From: Polytrichum commune
Lineage: Eukaryota > Streptophyta > Polytrichopsida > Polytrichales > Polytrichaceae
Assembly: GCA_950295325.1 (NCBI GenBank)
Contig: OX485803.1
Span: 33,659,554-33,723,553, forward strand
Length of the DNA: 64,000 bases
Direction: 5' to 3'
Within the stretch, counting starts at the first letter, position 1; the number at the start of each line of letters is the position of its first letter. Under the pieces are notes generated by a model. It was not told the origin of the DNA. It did not search any database and was given only the letters and a program-made list of their open reading frames with translations. Below are positions 38,858 through 50,079 of this stretch, one piece after another. Made by a program: the position numbers and the translations under genes.

Positions 38858-41005
38858 TGTCTCCTTCAAATAGAAAGAAAATTTCACAGCCGAAAACCAA
38901 ACTGTCAACCACTCCTTTCGATTTTGGGTACCTCTCCACTATCATATCATCCGTTAGTTTAGGGTCATCTCGGACCACCAAAGGACGAGCTCCAAACAAT
39001 GCATGGTAATGAAGATGCCTTGGCACCCTCATCTCCTTTCAGTTGTTGGCAAGAGCTCGGAGAAATGAAGAAATCAGAAATGATGAGGACCATGCTGAAC
39101 TTGCCGCTTCAATGAAAGACAAGTGGAAGTTAATTAATGGGCATTGGGTGGAGCGGGCCACCCAAGCATGGTCATTAATTATCTGATCGAATGCAGAATT
39201 AAGTTATGTAAGTAAGTATGGTGCGAGATGTGTTCAGAAGTGAGTGATTAGAGTCTTAATTACGTGATAGGCTTAATCTACTGGGCTTAGCTTAGCTTAG
39301 TTCAGTTCAGGGGTTCATAATTACTCCCTAGCTAGCTAGCTAGCTAAGTGGTTAGCCTAGATGGCATGTTGAATATAATTGTGGTTACTAATCTAGGTTG
39401 TGTTAGCCTACATGGTTGTGGCAGTGAGAATGGTTCCTTAATTAAGGAATAACTTAATTACAAGGGCGGGCGGGCAGCCAGGAGCGAGCGAGCATAATAA
39501 TAAGTTAACTTATTACTTAAGAGGAGGGAGGGAGGGAGGGAGGGAGGGGAGTGCAGGCAGTACAGAAGTCCGGCGCCTGTGTAAAGACAGGATGAATGTC
39601 ATCCATTCACTCTCCGGTTCCATCCATGGCTTAGTAAGCATAGGACGATAGCGATAAAGTAAAAGGATGTTAACTCTAGTTACACTATATCTTAACTTGA
39701 GTTAACCAACTATATTTCATCACTATATGACCATAATGGAATAGAGCTCCGGCTCATTCTTTTTGATGCTCATATGTGTGTTTATGCTTGTCTCTCAACA
39801 GCCTGATTGCAGCAGGCTGCTCTGACACTGCACAGCCCACGAGCGTGACATGTACTCCACAGGTACATTTCCAAGCCCTGCCAAGGTCAGACTGCGGCAA
39901 CGACCACCGGCTCGTCGTCGTACGAATCCGCTACGTATGCAGCTGCTGCAGGCCGACGAAGAAGCTGAGAAGCAGAGATCCTTGTTGGATGGATCATCCG
40001 CCCCACTTCGATGACGATCTACATAATTACCTGAACATAATCACATAATCTGACATTCCTTGGCCCTCCTTTCTGTTCCAGGCGTCCCCCAATTTCGGCT
40101 GCACTTTCAACGCTGTACTAAACACGAGTCAATGCATCACAGGCGCCGGCTTGCAGGATTCTGTACACTAGCTTAGCTTGTCTACTCGACTTATAAATAA
40201 TGTAGCGTGATTACTTAGACAAGGTTGTTTCAGTGCAACGGCATGGCAGCCGGGGGGAACTCAAGCAGTCGATGATAAGTTAAAGCTGAGCTGGTGCCCT
40301 GTACGTAAGATCGGGAGGAGGATATAATTACCATTGACTTTTATGGCAACAAGCTGTGGATAAGTCCTTGGACGAGGATTATAAAGCCTGTCTGTAGTGT
40401 GAGATTGTTTCTGTTTTGCAGCGGTGGATGGATTAATATTTTGGCTGCGAGGGTTTCTAAGCTTCGGAAGGTGCGCACGTGCAGCTAATTCTACTGTAGG
40501 AGGTGGATTTTCACCCTTACGGCCGCTCATTATTTCCATACGATTCCCAGCTGTTGCGTATTTTGTGCTCAACTCGCCTCGTCTTGTCACAGTTGCTGTA
40601 GGTTAACTTTATGTTTGGAGATGTTTCCCGGAGTCCTTTGTTGGGCTGGTTTTGTGGCTTGAGTTTTGTGACGATCTTCTTGGGCTCAAGTTTTTGCAGG
40701 TTTAAGGCTCGTTGAGTGAAGTGGATGTGATTTGAGCTGTTGCTTGTTAGCAGCAAACTTACTTGCGGTGCAATGTGTTGTTCTCGGCAAGCTTCGAAGC
40801 CGAATCTGCTAAGTTAGCCAGCTGTGTTAAGTGAGCTTCAAAATAGAGAAAGTTTTCTATTATGGAGATACACCGCAGGATGCCGGCAAGTTGACGGAAA
40901 AGAGGAAGATTTGCCAAACATTGGCCCCGTGAGTGACCTTGGAATCTGCGGCCGGCTTAAGGTGTGTTGTGAGTTGAGGAGATTCAAAAAAGAAGGAAAG
41001 AAGCC
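38858..41005 (+). promoter_or_regulatory. Upstream region of the sugar transporter
   Basis: GC content rises from about 39,440. Simple repeats (GCTA)n at 39,328-39,346 and (GGGA)n at 39,521-39,549 lie in it. The last tens of bases before the ATG are purine-rich with a good initiation context (gaagccATGGcg). No TATA box or transcription start could be fixed. Open frames at 40,261-40,606 on both strands look like chance. Confidence 0.35.
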
Positions 41006-44000
41006 ATGGCGGGGGGTGTGGTGAACGTGGTCGGACCGAAGCGCACCTATGAAGGGAGGACCACTGTGTACGTGGCCCTGGCATGCATGGTGGCAGCCAG
41101 TGGCGGTCTCATCTTCGGTTATGATATCGGAATCTCCGGTACGCACATCTCCACCACTCTTCACATCCCCCAACAACCGAACATGCTTTTTTAAACTGTT
41201 GCCATCGATACTTCAACCGAGCTCATTTTCAGCAGATTAAGAAATCATGGTGTTTCTTCAGATTCTTGTACACTAGTGAACAAGTAGAGCCTCGGCAAGT
41301 TGGTGTTGTATGTTTGGCATGCATGCTTTCCACCGCCGCCTTTTTAAGCTCTCCCTTGGGGGCACCTCCGATCACTAACTTGGACAAGTATAGTACAGTT
41401 CTAGTTTCAAAGGGCAGGAGGGTAACCAAAATGACATCGATGTATTTGTGCTTCGTGCTCACCATGCATCCTTGAACTGAAGCCGAAGAAATAAAAAACT
41501 TCCTTGAACCTCACAGTACTTACGGTTCGTTCCGAACTAAGTGCAGGAGCTATCTATCTCCCTTTCCGTCATCGTTTCGCTCTCTTGCTGTTTCTGCCCT
41601 GAAAAACTTGGGCAGCCATATGGGGCATTTTGCATATGGTTCAGTGTTGCAGCTTTGTGTGCCACTAAGAGTTTCATTTCTCTCCTCTCAAGGGATATAA
41701 GAAAGTCATTGGGTTCGAGATTAATTTTTCTTGTAGAGATCCGAATTCGGGCGGCGTGCCTCCAATTACTGATGAGTAGACGTTTGAAAATAGTTTTAAA
41801 GAGCGCTGTAGTCTGGAATGACTGCCGGGTGGATTCTCTCAAAAACAAAAAAACACATTTTATTGTAGCTGCAAGTGCCTCACTAAGATTCATTCGGAGC
41901 TCATCAAGAGCTGAGCTATGTTCTCTTTCGTCGATTTCTTGCAACCTGTTCATAACCTTTGGCCCAGTTTCGGCAACAATGCTGCAAATTCGGCAGTTGT
42001 TAGTACATCACCGCTAATGTAATGGTGCTATAAGTCTTCTCTAGTTCATTCCGAGTGGAGAAATTTGACCAGAGATAGATGCTTTTGTCCGAGCCTTTTT
42101 GTTCAGCTACTGTTTAGCGGGTATCTAGTCAGGTAGCAGTTGGAAGTGAAGGTGCAGGGTAGAAGGAATTAAGCGGAGGATGAGTGTGGATTATTTGCAG
42201 GGGGTGTGACGTCTATGGATGATTTCTTGGTGAAGTTCTTCCCGGTGGTGTACCGCGCGAAAGGAGTCCAAGAGAGCCATTACTGCAAATATGACAACCA
42301 GGGGTTGCAAGCGTTCACATCTTCGCTCTACCTGGCTGCTCTGGTCGCCAGTTTCGTCGCTTCCGTCACCACTCGAGTGCTGGGCCGTAAAATTACCATG
42401 CTCATCGGAGGATTGTCATTCCTTCTTGGTGCCAGCTTGAATGCCGCTGCCCAGGACCTAGCCATGCTCATTGTGGGTCGTCTCTTCCTTGGATTCGGCG
42501 TCGGCTTCGCCAATCAGGTCTGCAACATCTCTCGTTCAAAATCTTTCACACAATGCTCCAGGCTTTTGTGGTTGACTGTATGTGGATAATGTACCAGAGA
42601 TGATAAGCATTGGGTGTACCTGAGTGGGGTGGGTGGCCGCAAGCCGGATCCCCCCAATGCCCATTCTCTATCGTTGAAAGAGAATAATTATGCACATTCA
42701 TTGAACAACTTGGTTAACAACTTGTTAGATTATATGACATTCTTCTGAATGAACTCGAGGTAGATCATGTGTTTGAATGTAAGATTCACCATGAGAAACT
42801 TCGGGAGGAAGGCAAATTGATCTCTTCCTGATGGAAATGACAAACTTGAATTTCACTACTATGATAATGCTGGGTGGAAATTCTGACATAAAGAAGAAAT
42901 TTTCATACATTAATGCTAATATACCATGGTACAGTTTCTAAATTTAACCCTGTATTCTGTCAAAAATGAGATACAGAATACTGACAAATTCAGGAACTGT
43001 GTTGGCATGCAGGCTGTGCCATTGTATTTGTCGGAGATGGCACCCGCGCACATCCGAGGCAGACTCAACATCATGTTCCAGATGGCCACCACCATCGGAA
43101 TTCTTGTCGCCGCTCTCGTGAATTATGGCACGCAGAGTGTGACACCGAATGGTTGGCGCATCTCTCTCGGGTTAGCCGGTGTCCCTGCCATTTGCCTCAC
43201 TTTGGGCGGCCTCTTCTGCCCGGAGACACCAAACAGCTTGATTGAGCGAGGCAAGCTGGAAAAAGGGCGGCGCGTGCTGGTTCGAATTCGCGGCACAGAA
43301 CATGTTGATGCCGAGTATGACGACATGGTAGAGGCGAGCGAGATTGCCAAAAGGGTAAGCAAGATGCTTAAGTGCTTTCTAATCATGTGCACAAGTGCCG
43401 CACACTGCGTTCAGTTTCGGACACCCATGTGATGAGATAATTAGTTTCAAACATGCCACAAAGGATTTATTATCACTCTTAATCAATGACAACATGCCAT
43501 GTGGCACTTAGGCATTCTCGACTAGAATAATCATGTATGAACTGACAGACCCATAGAGTAGAAGAGGAAGAAAATTAAAAATAGACCAAGCTTGGGAAAG
43601 CTTGTCGTCATAACTTTGATAAGAGATCAAGTGATCTCTTCAGTAATCTCATTGACAACCACACCAATTTGTCGTATTCCCATCCTGTTGGAATGCATTA
43701 ACATTTGGAGTTACACGTTGTTATAACTTTTTATTGAGAATAACATCTTTTACCAAGATAACATAAGTAGCTAGTATGCACATCAAGCAAATGGAAATGG
43801 AGTTGCCTTTGTTAAATTTTGGAGTTTGTAATTTCTGCATTTTGTTTAAACCATGAGTTTTCTCGCAGGTGAAGCACCCGTTCCGCAACATATTGCAGAG
43901 GAGGAACCGACCTCAACTCATAATGGCACTCCTCATCCCATTCTTCCAGCAGTTCACAGGCATCAACGCCATCATGTTCTACGCCCCTGTCCTGTTCAAC

Positions 44001-45574
44001 ACCATTGGCTTCGGCAGTAACGCATCCTTGTACTCATCTGTCATCACGGGTGCTGTGAATCTGGTGGCCACGTTTGTGTCACTCATTTATGCGGATAAAG
44101 TGGGACGGCGAGTGCTGTTTCTAGAAGGAGGTGTCCAGATGCTTGTCTCCCAGGTTCGTGGACACTAATTCCCATTCAATGATTGGCCACTTACTTCAAA
44201 GTTATATATAAATTTGGTGACAATGCCAATTACAACCATCATGTTCACATACAATTTAAACCCATAGACAATGTTATGTATTGTCAACTACAGTACATAA
44301 CGTTGTGAATCCAGTAATTGCCTTTATTGAGAACATGACGAGAGTCAGAGAGAATCACGTACTTCACCTCAACGGTGTAGACCCATGAGGTAGGTGATCA
44401 GAATCCAGATAAGAATTTCATTTCTTTCCAAAACCTGTCAATCAGGAACTTGACAACGCTGTTGTCATTGTTTGCGGGAATGGAAACTCACTCAGCCTTC
44501 ATTGAGTGAGTTAGACAGAATTTATCATCTGACAGCTTCTTCAAACACTTCTAATTTTTCTGGTAGAACAGCAAATCAGTCAACAGATCATTACTGCACC
44601 AATTCATTTAGATTTCATGATTTATAGGCCCAATAATGACACAGTACGGTATTGATATGTTGACTGATTTATTGTTGGCTGATTTTCTTGAGCGTGTTTA
44701 AGATAGACGGGTCTTAAATGGTTACTTCTCTGACTAGCTAGCTCACTTCTCCTAGGATATGAAACAAGCGAACAGTACGAGAGGGTTAGCAAATCCAAAT
44801 TGAGGTTGTAGCCACTTTTCTCATAAATTTTGAAGTTCACATGAGCACCTTATTCATTATCAAAGTGTAGATTCTTGTGCTTATTAAATTTTCATGTAGG
44901 TCCCCTCAATAATGTTGACTATTGAGTCTAGACTAGTCATCATATTCGAGCATGCAATTCAATCTTTTATAAATACGTGTCTTTGGTATCTGTTCTTGGA
45001 GCCACACCAAACTACATACCACTCAAATATAGGTGTCCGATTAAGAGGGCATGTCTACCTTATTCCATTCTCGCCAAATTGTTTGTTGTTATTCATGCAG
45101 GTGGCGATCGCAGTCATTCTGGCACTCAAATTCGGAGGCAATACAAGTCTCTCGAAAGCCGATGCGACAGCAATTGTGGTGCTCGTGTGCATCTATGTCT
45201 CCGCATTTGCATGGTCGTGGGGTCCTCTCGGGTGGCTCGTGCCAAGTGAGATTTTTCCTCTAGAGACTCGCTCGGCCGGCCAAAGTATCACGGTTTCCAC
45301 CAACATGTTGTTCACCTTCGTCATCGCCCAGGCGTTCCTCACCATCTTGTGTCACTTCCAGTATGGAATCTTCCTCTTCTTCGCGGGTTGGGTGGTCATC
45401 ATGACAATTTTCATCTACTTCTTCTTGCCGGAGACCAAGAATGTGCCAATTGAGGAGATGATCTACGTGTGGCGCCGACACTGGTTTTGGAAGCGCATCG
45501 TTCCGGCCGAGGATCCCGAGCATGAGTATTCTCACGGACCCTCCAACGGCATGAAGAAAAGTGCCGATGTCTGA
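41006..45574 (+). CDS. STP: STP-type monosaccharide/H+ symporter, five exons
   Basis: Major-facilitator sugar transporter of the plasma membrane. The plant STP family imports hexoses with protons. Exons are 41006-41138, 42201-42517, 43013-43354, 43869-44153 and 45101-45574. All introns are GT-AG, phases agree, and the protein is 516 residues, the usual STP length. Seen in order: cytosolic N-terminus, TM1 with [14 protein letters not shown], the STP loop with C ([13 protein letters not shown]), the RVLGRK loop, [14 protein letters not shown] with [10 protein letters not shown], and [11 protein letters not shown] before the central loop. The second half has [19 protein letters not shown], the DKVGRR loop, [18 protein letters not shown] and the terminal [12 protein letters not shown]. 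All sugar-transporter signatures are intact, so it is probably functional. Intron 1 is 1,062 bp, and intron 3 carries a MITE fragment. The exact sugar cannot be read from sequence. Confidence 0.92.
43701..43782 (-). mobile_element. MITE fragment inside transporter intron 3
   Basis: It matches the minus strand of about 33,141-33,225. Shared phrases are 'catttggagt', 'aacatct', 'aacataagtag' and 'gtatgcac'. Only one arm and part of the interior remain. Confidence 0.55.
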
Positions 45575-45604
45575 GTAGGTGCCAAAGTATGTAATGTGCA
45601 TTAG

Positions 45605-45692
45605 CTGAAGGATCCCCTTTGAGGGGAGCCAGCCACGCCAGGCCCAAAGTGCATTTAAAGCTGAAGGATCCCTTTGATGGGAGCCAACCACG
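45605..45692 (+). repeat. Duplicated motif in the transporter 3' UTR region
   Basis: 'agctgaaggatccc(c)tttga(g/t)gggagccarccacg' occurs at about 45,605 and again at about 45,659, 54 bp apart and just after the stop codon. It can fold locally (ggatccc/gggag). Function unknown. Confidence 0.6.
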
Positions 45693-46700
45693 GGGACCAT
45701 TTTTGTTCGAGGTTTAATTTGACACACCCAGTGGACTGTCAAGCATTGTACTTCATTGTAAACAGAAAGGAAAAAGCAGGTTACCCAGAAACATGGACTG
45801 GAGTTTGTCTATTTTTAATTTTTTGGAAAGGTTTCTTAGTTGTGACCAGGGTGTACTATTAGCTGCTCCAAACTTGCTTGCAAATTCATACATGTATACT
45901 ACACCAATATGAGTTACATAACTTGAAACTTTCTGCGCTATATGGTGAGTTTACATTGCAAATGTCACTTTGTGATCTTTTAAACAGCTTCTCTTCGAAG
46001 TGTTTCTACACACTGGGGAGCTTCATATCTATTTCAATTTATGTTGTCAATTCATTCAAAACTCATTCAAAACTCCAAGCACCTTACTATTATCTGTACA
46101 GAATGTGAGAGTTTTCATAAATATCAAGCCCTACACACAAGGAAGATGTGCCTAAATCGAACACAACATTAATCTGGACACCTATATTTTTGAGTGGTGT
46201 AAGGTGCGTTGCAAACCTAAGCTTTGGCACCAAAAAGAGATTGGACTATATGCTCAAAGTATGCTAATTATTCTAGGCTCAATAGTCAACATGATTTGGG
46301 GGTACCTATACGATCACTAATTGACCACGAGAATCCCCACTTTCATAATGAATTTGATATTCATGTGAGCTCCCAACACATCATAGATTTGGGATATTAG
46401 AACATATAATATATTTGAGATTGTTGACAATATAGTTTTGGGCATCTTCATGTTGTTTGATCCATATATTAATTTGAGACTAGAGAAAGTCTCAATTTAA
46501 CGTATATAGTGTTTGTGGGAATTAACACTATATTCGTTAACTTCAAGGATCGGACTTTGGGATTCATTCAATAATTTAAAATGATAAAAAGAGTGGGATT
46601 TAGCATTTAGCATTGTAACGGAGTGAAGGGGTGAGAATTACATTAGGCTAGAGCTTGAAGTGTAAGTGGGAATTAACTTATTAGGGGGAAAAACTTAGAA
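45693..46700. other. 3' flank of the transporter and intergenic DNA
   Basis: No gene. A second copy of the diverged repeat of 30,290-30,535 lies at 46,170-46,395. Confidence 0.5.
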
Positions 46701-48000
46701 CTAAAAAGAGTTTAGAATTGAATTTAGTTATGGTGGAGAATTACGGCTTAGGCTTGTTGTGTGTTCGTTTTAGGTGTGGGTGTTGTTGGTTGGGGGGGGG
46801 GGGGGGTTTGGGTTTTAGATAAGAGGAGCCTGGATTTCCGGCAGGCAAGGGAGCGTCCAGCAGCCAACGGAGTGCATGGATCTTAGAGAAGGAGGAAGGC
46901 AACCAGGGGGGGTTCATGAAGATCTACGCACACTTAAGGGTTGCTGGTTCGAAGAAAACAGGGGGGAGACAGGAGAAAGTGCTATCAGGAGATGGCACAA
47001 CGAGTTACAGATGAAGGGGATGGATTTTGAGCTGGGGAGAGAAGGACCAAGCGCTAGATTGAATGTGAGGGGGCGAGTAGGCAGCTGGGTGAATCGCCAC
47101 TCGGCAACAGAGGAGTAATGAAGCTGGAGTGGGAGGGGTTAGAAATCTGCAGGGTCCCTGGGAATGAGAGCGGAGAAGGTTGGATTACATTCTGCAAGCA
47201 GAATCACTGCTGGCCGGGGGCATGAGGATTGGGATGAATGCAATGCCGCAGCAGCTGGCAACTAAATGTGGTCTGGTAGCATCTGGTCTCCGAGGTTAGT
47301 CAATTATGGTTACACACTGCCGAAATGTGGCCGGTGGGTTTGAGGTCAGTGGGCTTGGACGGTTGCGGTGGGCAAAATCCCAACTCTCCATCAATTGTTG
47401 AGCTCACACAGGCTCATGGGGCAGCAAACATCAAAATGCGACTGTGAAGCCGCAACGCAGGCTAGGGCTGAGGCCACCGAAACCGGAAGGATCGGCGTGG
47501 GGATGCCTGGATAGTTGACATTGCAGTCTAGCGGCGAGGATCAGACATGGGGTATCTAGCAACGAGGACTAAGCAGAAGCAAAGGAGGTTGGCTTCATGA
47601 CCAGGGGATGGCCCTTGGGTGAGGACTAGCCAGGGGGTGACAGTACAGAGGAGGAGTAATTAGCCTAGGCCACTAGGCATTCCAGCTGGGATTCCGAGGT
47701 TGAAATGAGTTGGATGGGTTAGGGAAGTAGAACAACTAGTCTAGGGCTTCTTAGGTAGATGTGAATGGGGAGTTGTGTTAGTGTGGCTGGGGGCTAAGTA
47801 CTTGTGAATACTTGTGGCCTTGTGAGCATGAATAAAGAAATGTTGTGAAAATTATGGGTGGAGCATTAGTAGACAATGTTTTGATTGAATGATGTGACTG
47901 AAGCTCGAATGCGGCCTTAAATTCTCACCCGGACCACGACGCTTAAGGGTGGGGGTTCATTGCTGACATGGAGTATGCTCATAAGGACCAGATTTGGAGT
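46700..48000 (+). repeat. Long diverged direct repeat, left copy
   Basis: It shares ordered phrases with 52,230-53,690: a G-rich tract, 'ttccgg(c)agg', 'gtccagcagccaac', and near the end 'cacc(c/t)ggac(c/t)a(c/g)gacgc' followed by 'taagggtggggg/aggtt'. A G15 run lies at 46,792-46,806. No coding frame was recognised. The pair brackets the minus-strand retroelement relic. Confidence 0.45.
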
Positions 48001-48245
48001 GGAATATTGTGAGGTATGTATGTGTAGGTAGATATTTCTTGTGTGGACTAGTTTGGGTTGATTGTTTCGAGTCGGCCAAGGGACCAGATTTGGAGCTTAA
48101 TGTCGTGAGTCATCTTTGTGTAGATAGAGTTGACTTGTTTAGACTAGTTCGGCCTAGTTGTTAATGGGCTAGACTTGGACCCTCTCGGATCTGAGAGGGT
48201 CATGGGGTAGGATCATAAGGACCAGATTTTGATTGGAATGTTGTG
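47985..48245 (+). repeat. Tandem repeat, about 90-110 bp, three partial units
   Basis: 'aaggaccagattt(g/t)gag...tg(g/t)aatgt(c/t)gtgag' recurs at about 47,988, 48,080 and 48,215. The first two units continue with matching 'gtgtag(g)taga...gactagtt(t/c)ggg/cct' text. Confidence 0.65.
48178..48201. repeat. Perfect inverted repeat GACCCTCTC-6-GAGAGGGTC
   Basis: 9-bp perfect arms around GGATCT. The arm resembles the core of the 54-62-kb arrays (ctctcgg...ccgagag). A half copy, 'ccgagagggtcatg', lies at 51,567 in the relic's linker. Confidence 0.8.
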
Positions 48246-48499
48246 AGGCAGACAAGAGAAGAAACTTCGATCCCCGGGGGGGACCGACGTGAATGAAGTG
48301 TCTGTTCATTCCACCCCTAAACCTATGTCCACGGGACATAGGAGTAGAAGTGAGGAACTACTTCCCCCTTTCGAGAGTAGACACTATAGTCACAAGTAAC
48401 CAGTAACAAATAAGAGCCAGTAACCAATATTGGTTAATGGCACAAAGGGAGACTGTACCCAAGGGATGGTTTAATATAGGGTTTGTTTTGTTTAGTTTG

Positions 48500-49165
48500 A
48501 TCTAGGGAGTTTTTAGGGGGGATCTTGCATTTGAGGTAGAGGTTGGTGATTTTCAAGTCTTTTTTTGTGGAGCAAGATGGACATGGCGTATTGTATCGCA
48601 ATGGTATTAATGTTTTTGAAGGTATTTCGGATGGATGGCATAGGTATTTTAAATTTGTCTTCCAGTAGTTTCATTGATGGGATGTGTGTTGCGGCTCTGG
48701 CGCCTGCTGTAATAACAATAAGCGGGTAGGTTTTCCAACCTAGGGTAGCAATGCTTTCTATCAGTGGTTGGTATTTGTTAGTTTTGGCTTCTAGAGTTGC
48801 TGGTGAAAATCAATCATTACAGTATGTGAATTCAATGAATTGTATGGTAACTGTTTGGTCTACATTTGTGGGGGGTGTATTTTGATATGGTAGTCCTTTA
48901 ACGCAAAGAATGTCGGGTTTAAAACGGGAGTTGCAATGGCATCTTTGGGTTCCACATGTGCAGGGTAATAACCAGTTAGGGACGGTGTTTTCTTGGGGGT
49001 TGTCATTAAAGGTGCCAACGTTCATAAGGGTGTAGCATCGGGATTTTTCAGATGAGATTAGTAGTTTCCTTATTTCCCATACTGCTTTGTTATGTCTTTT
49101 TACGTGTAGAGAGTGAATATGTTGTTGCCTACATGTGAGTAGTACATGTAGCCATGTGTCAGGTC
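48500..49165 (-). pseudogene. Cys/His cluster plus PD-(D/E)XK (restriction-like) endonuclease of the retroelement
   Basis: The reading follows the RNase H frame after a frameshift near 49,165. It shows WLHVLLTCRQQH (a C..H..C zinc-type tail after CPIYNS), then PNWLLPCTCGTQRCHC, RFKPDILCV, IQFIEFTYCND, and in a third frame TLEAKTNKYQPLI, LGWKTYPLIVITAGARAATH. The order PD..., hydrophobic strand with E, then K..KY is that of the restriction-like endonucleases found at the C-terminus of some non-LTR retrotransposons. Those enzymes nick the target DNA to prime reverse transcription. A TGA after YCND and one more frameshift break this copy. Part of it (48,810-49,025) is an open frame. Family assignment is by motif order only. 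Confidence 0.6.
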
Positions 49166-50032
49166 GTATGAGTTATAGATGGGACAGGTGATGGTGGGGA
49201 ATCTTTGTCTACCAAAGAAGAGTTGTTTTCTGGCTTGGCCCATGTAAGTTCCTGTACGAAATTTGATAAGACATGACTTCTGTTTGTCCGTAATAGTAGG
49301 GTTATTCCAGAATTCGTTAGAAAATTCCTTGTCAATGTGTTCATTGCCTATCCATTTCCAAATATTAGGGGCTTGTGTGGCCATGTTTTCTAAATTGTTT
49401 GTTCTGTCATATTTTTTGATTTGTTTTTCTAGGAATCTGACTGGGCCCTTGTCTGGCGTGTCTATCATGGAGGGCCATTTGTCTTTTTGATAGTAGTAAG
49501 GTGTGGCATGAGCGTGTTCGTGTGGGTGTATGGCATTTCTATGGGTAAGGTCCAGTCCTTCTTTTGCTAATTTATCTGCTTGTTCGTTGCCGTCTATGTT
49601 GACATGTGCTCTAACTTTGTACAATGTGGTTGGTTGAGAGCGTTTTTGGAGTAATTTTACCATGGAGGCAAGTGTGACTTGGTCTGGGTGACTATTGTGT
49701 AGTGTGGGGTGTTTGATTTGTGTGTTTAGTAGGTATAGGACATTGAGGCTATCGGTGAATATATATGCAGGCTCGTTTGGGTATTGGTCGTTGATAATTC
49801 GCAATGTTTTATGTATAGCCATCATTTCTGCTCTGAGGATATTCTGGTGTCCATATAGCCTTTCGGCTATACTTAGTCCTTTAGGGCTATAGATACCATA
49901 TCCTGCCGTTTCTTTCCTCCATACTCCGGTAGAGATTAGTTTGGGTTCTTTGAATGAGCCATCGGTGTAATAACTAAATTGTGGATGGTATTTCAATGGT
50001 AAGTTAGTTTGGTAGTCCGGTAGTTGAGGCAT
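49100..50032 (-). CDS. RNase H domain of the retroelement (fragment of a broken polyprotein)
   Basis: An open frame of 310 residues. The RNase H fold is plain: YYTDGSFKEP (first Asp), LRAEMMAIHKTL (Glu), AYIFTDSLNVLYLL (second Asp), and HVNIDGNEQADKLAKEGL (final Asp). All four catalytic acids are kept. RNase H removes the RNA strand after first-strand synthesis. About 130 residues follow, with FWNNP...KSCLIKFRTGTYMG, leading into CPIYNS. Then the frame is lost and the zinc-type/endonuclease region goes on in another frame. Upstream, the frame is separated from the methyltransferase-like ORF by a stop and a shift around a C14 tract (50,101-50,114). The methionine at 50,032 is probably not a natural start. 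Confidence 0.8.
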   Translation of the reverse strand: MPQLPDYQTNLPLKYHPQFSYYTDGSFKEPKLISTGVWRKETAGYGIYSPKGLSIAERLYGHQNILRAEMMAIHKTLRIINDQYPNEPAYIFTDSLNVLYLLNTQIKHPTLHNSHPDQVTLASMVKLLQKRSQPTTLYKVRAHVNIDGNEQADKLAKEGLDLTHRNAIHPHEHAHATPYYYQKDKWPSMIDTPDKGPVRFLEKQIKKYDRTNNLENMATQAPNIWKWIGNEHIDKEFSNEFWNNPTITDKQKSCLIKFRTGTYMGQARKQLFFGRQRFPTITCPIYNSYDLTHGYMYYSHVGNNIFTLYT

Positions 50033-50079
50033 AGGTGATACATTGAGTATGGGGGTAAGTTAATTTGGACCACTTTTTG

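Noticed and set aside
40261-40606. 109-codon minus and 60-codon plus frames upstream of the transporter
   Set aside because: They overlap each other antisense, lack domains and lie in the likely promoter or 5' UTR of the transporter.
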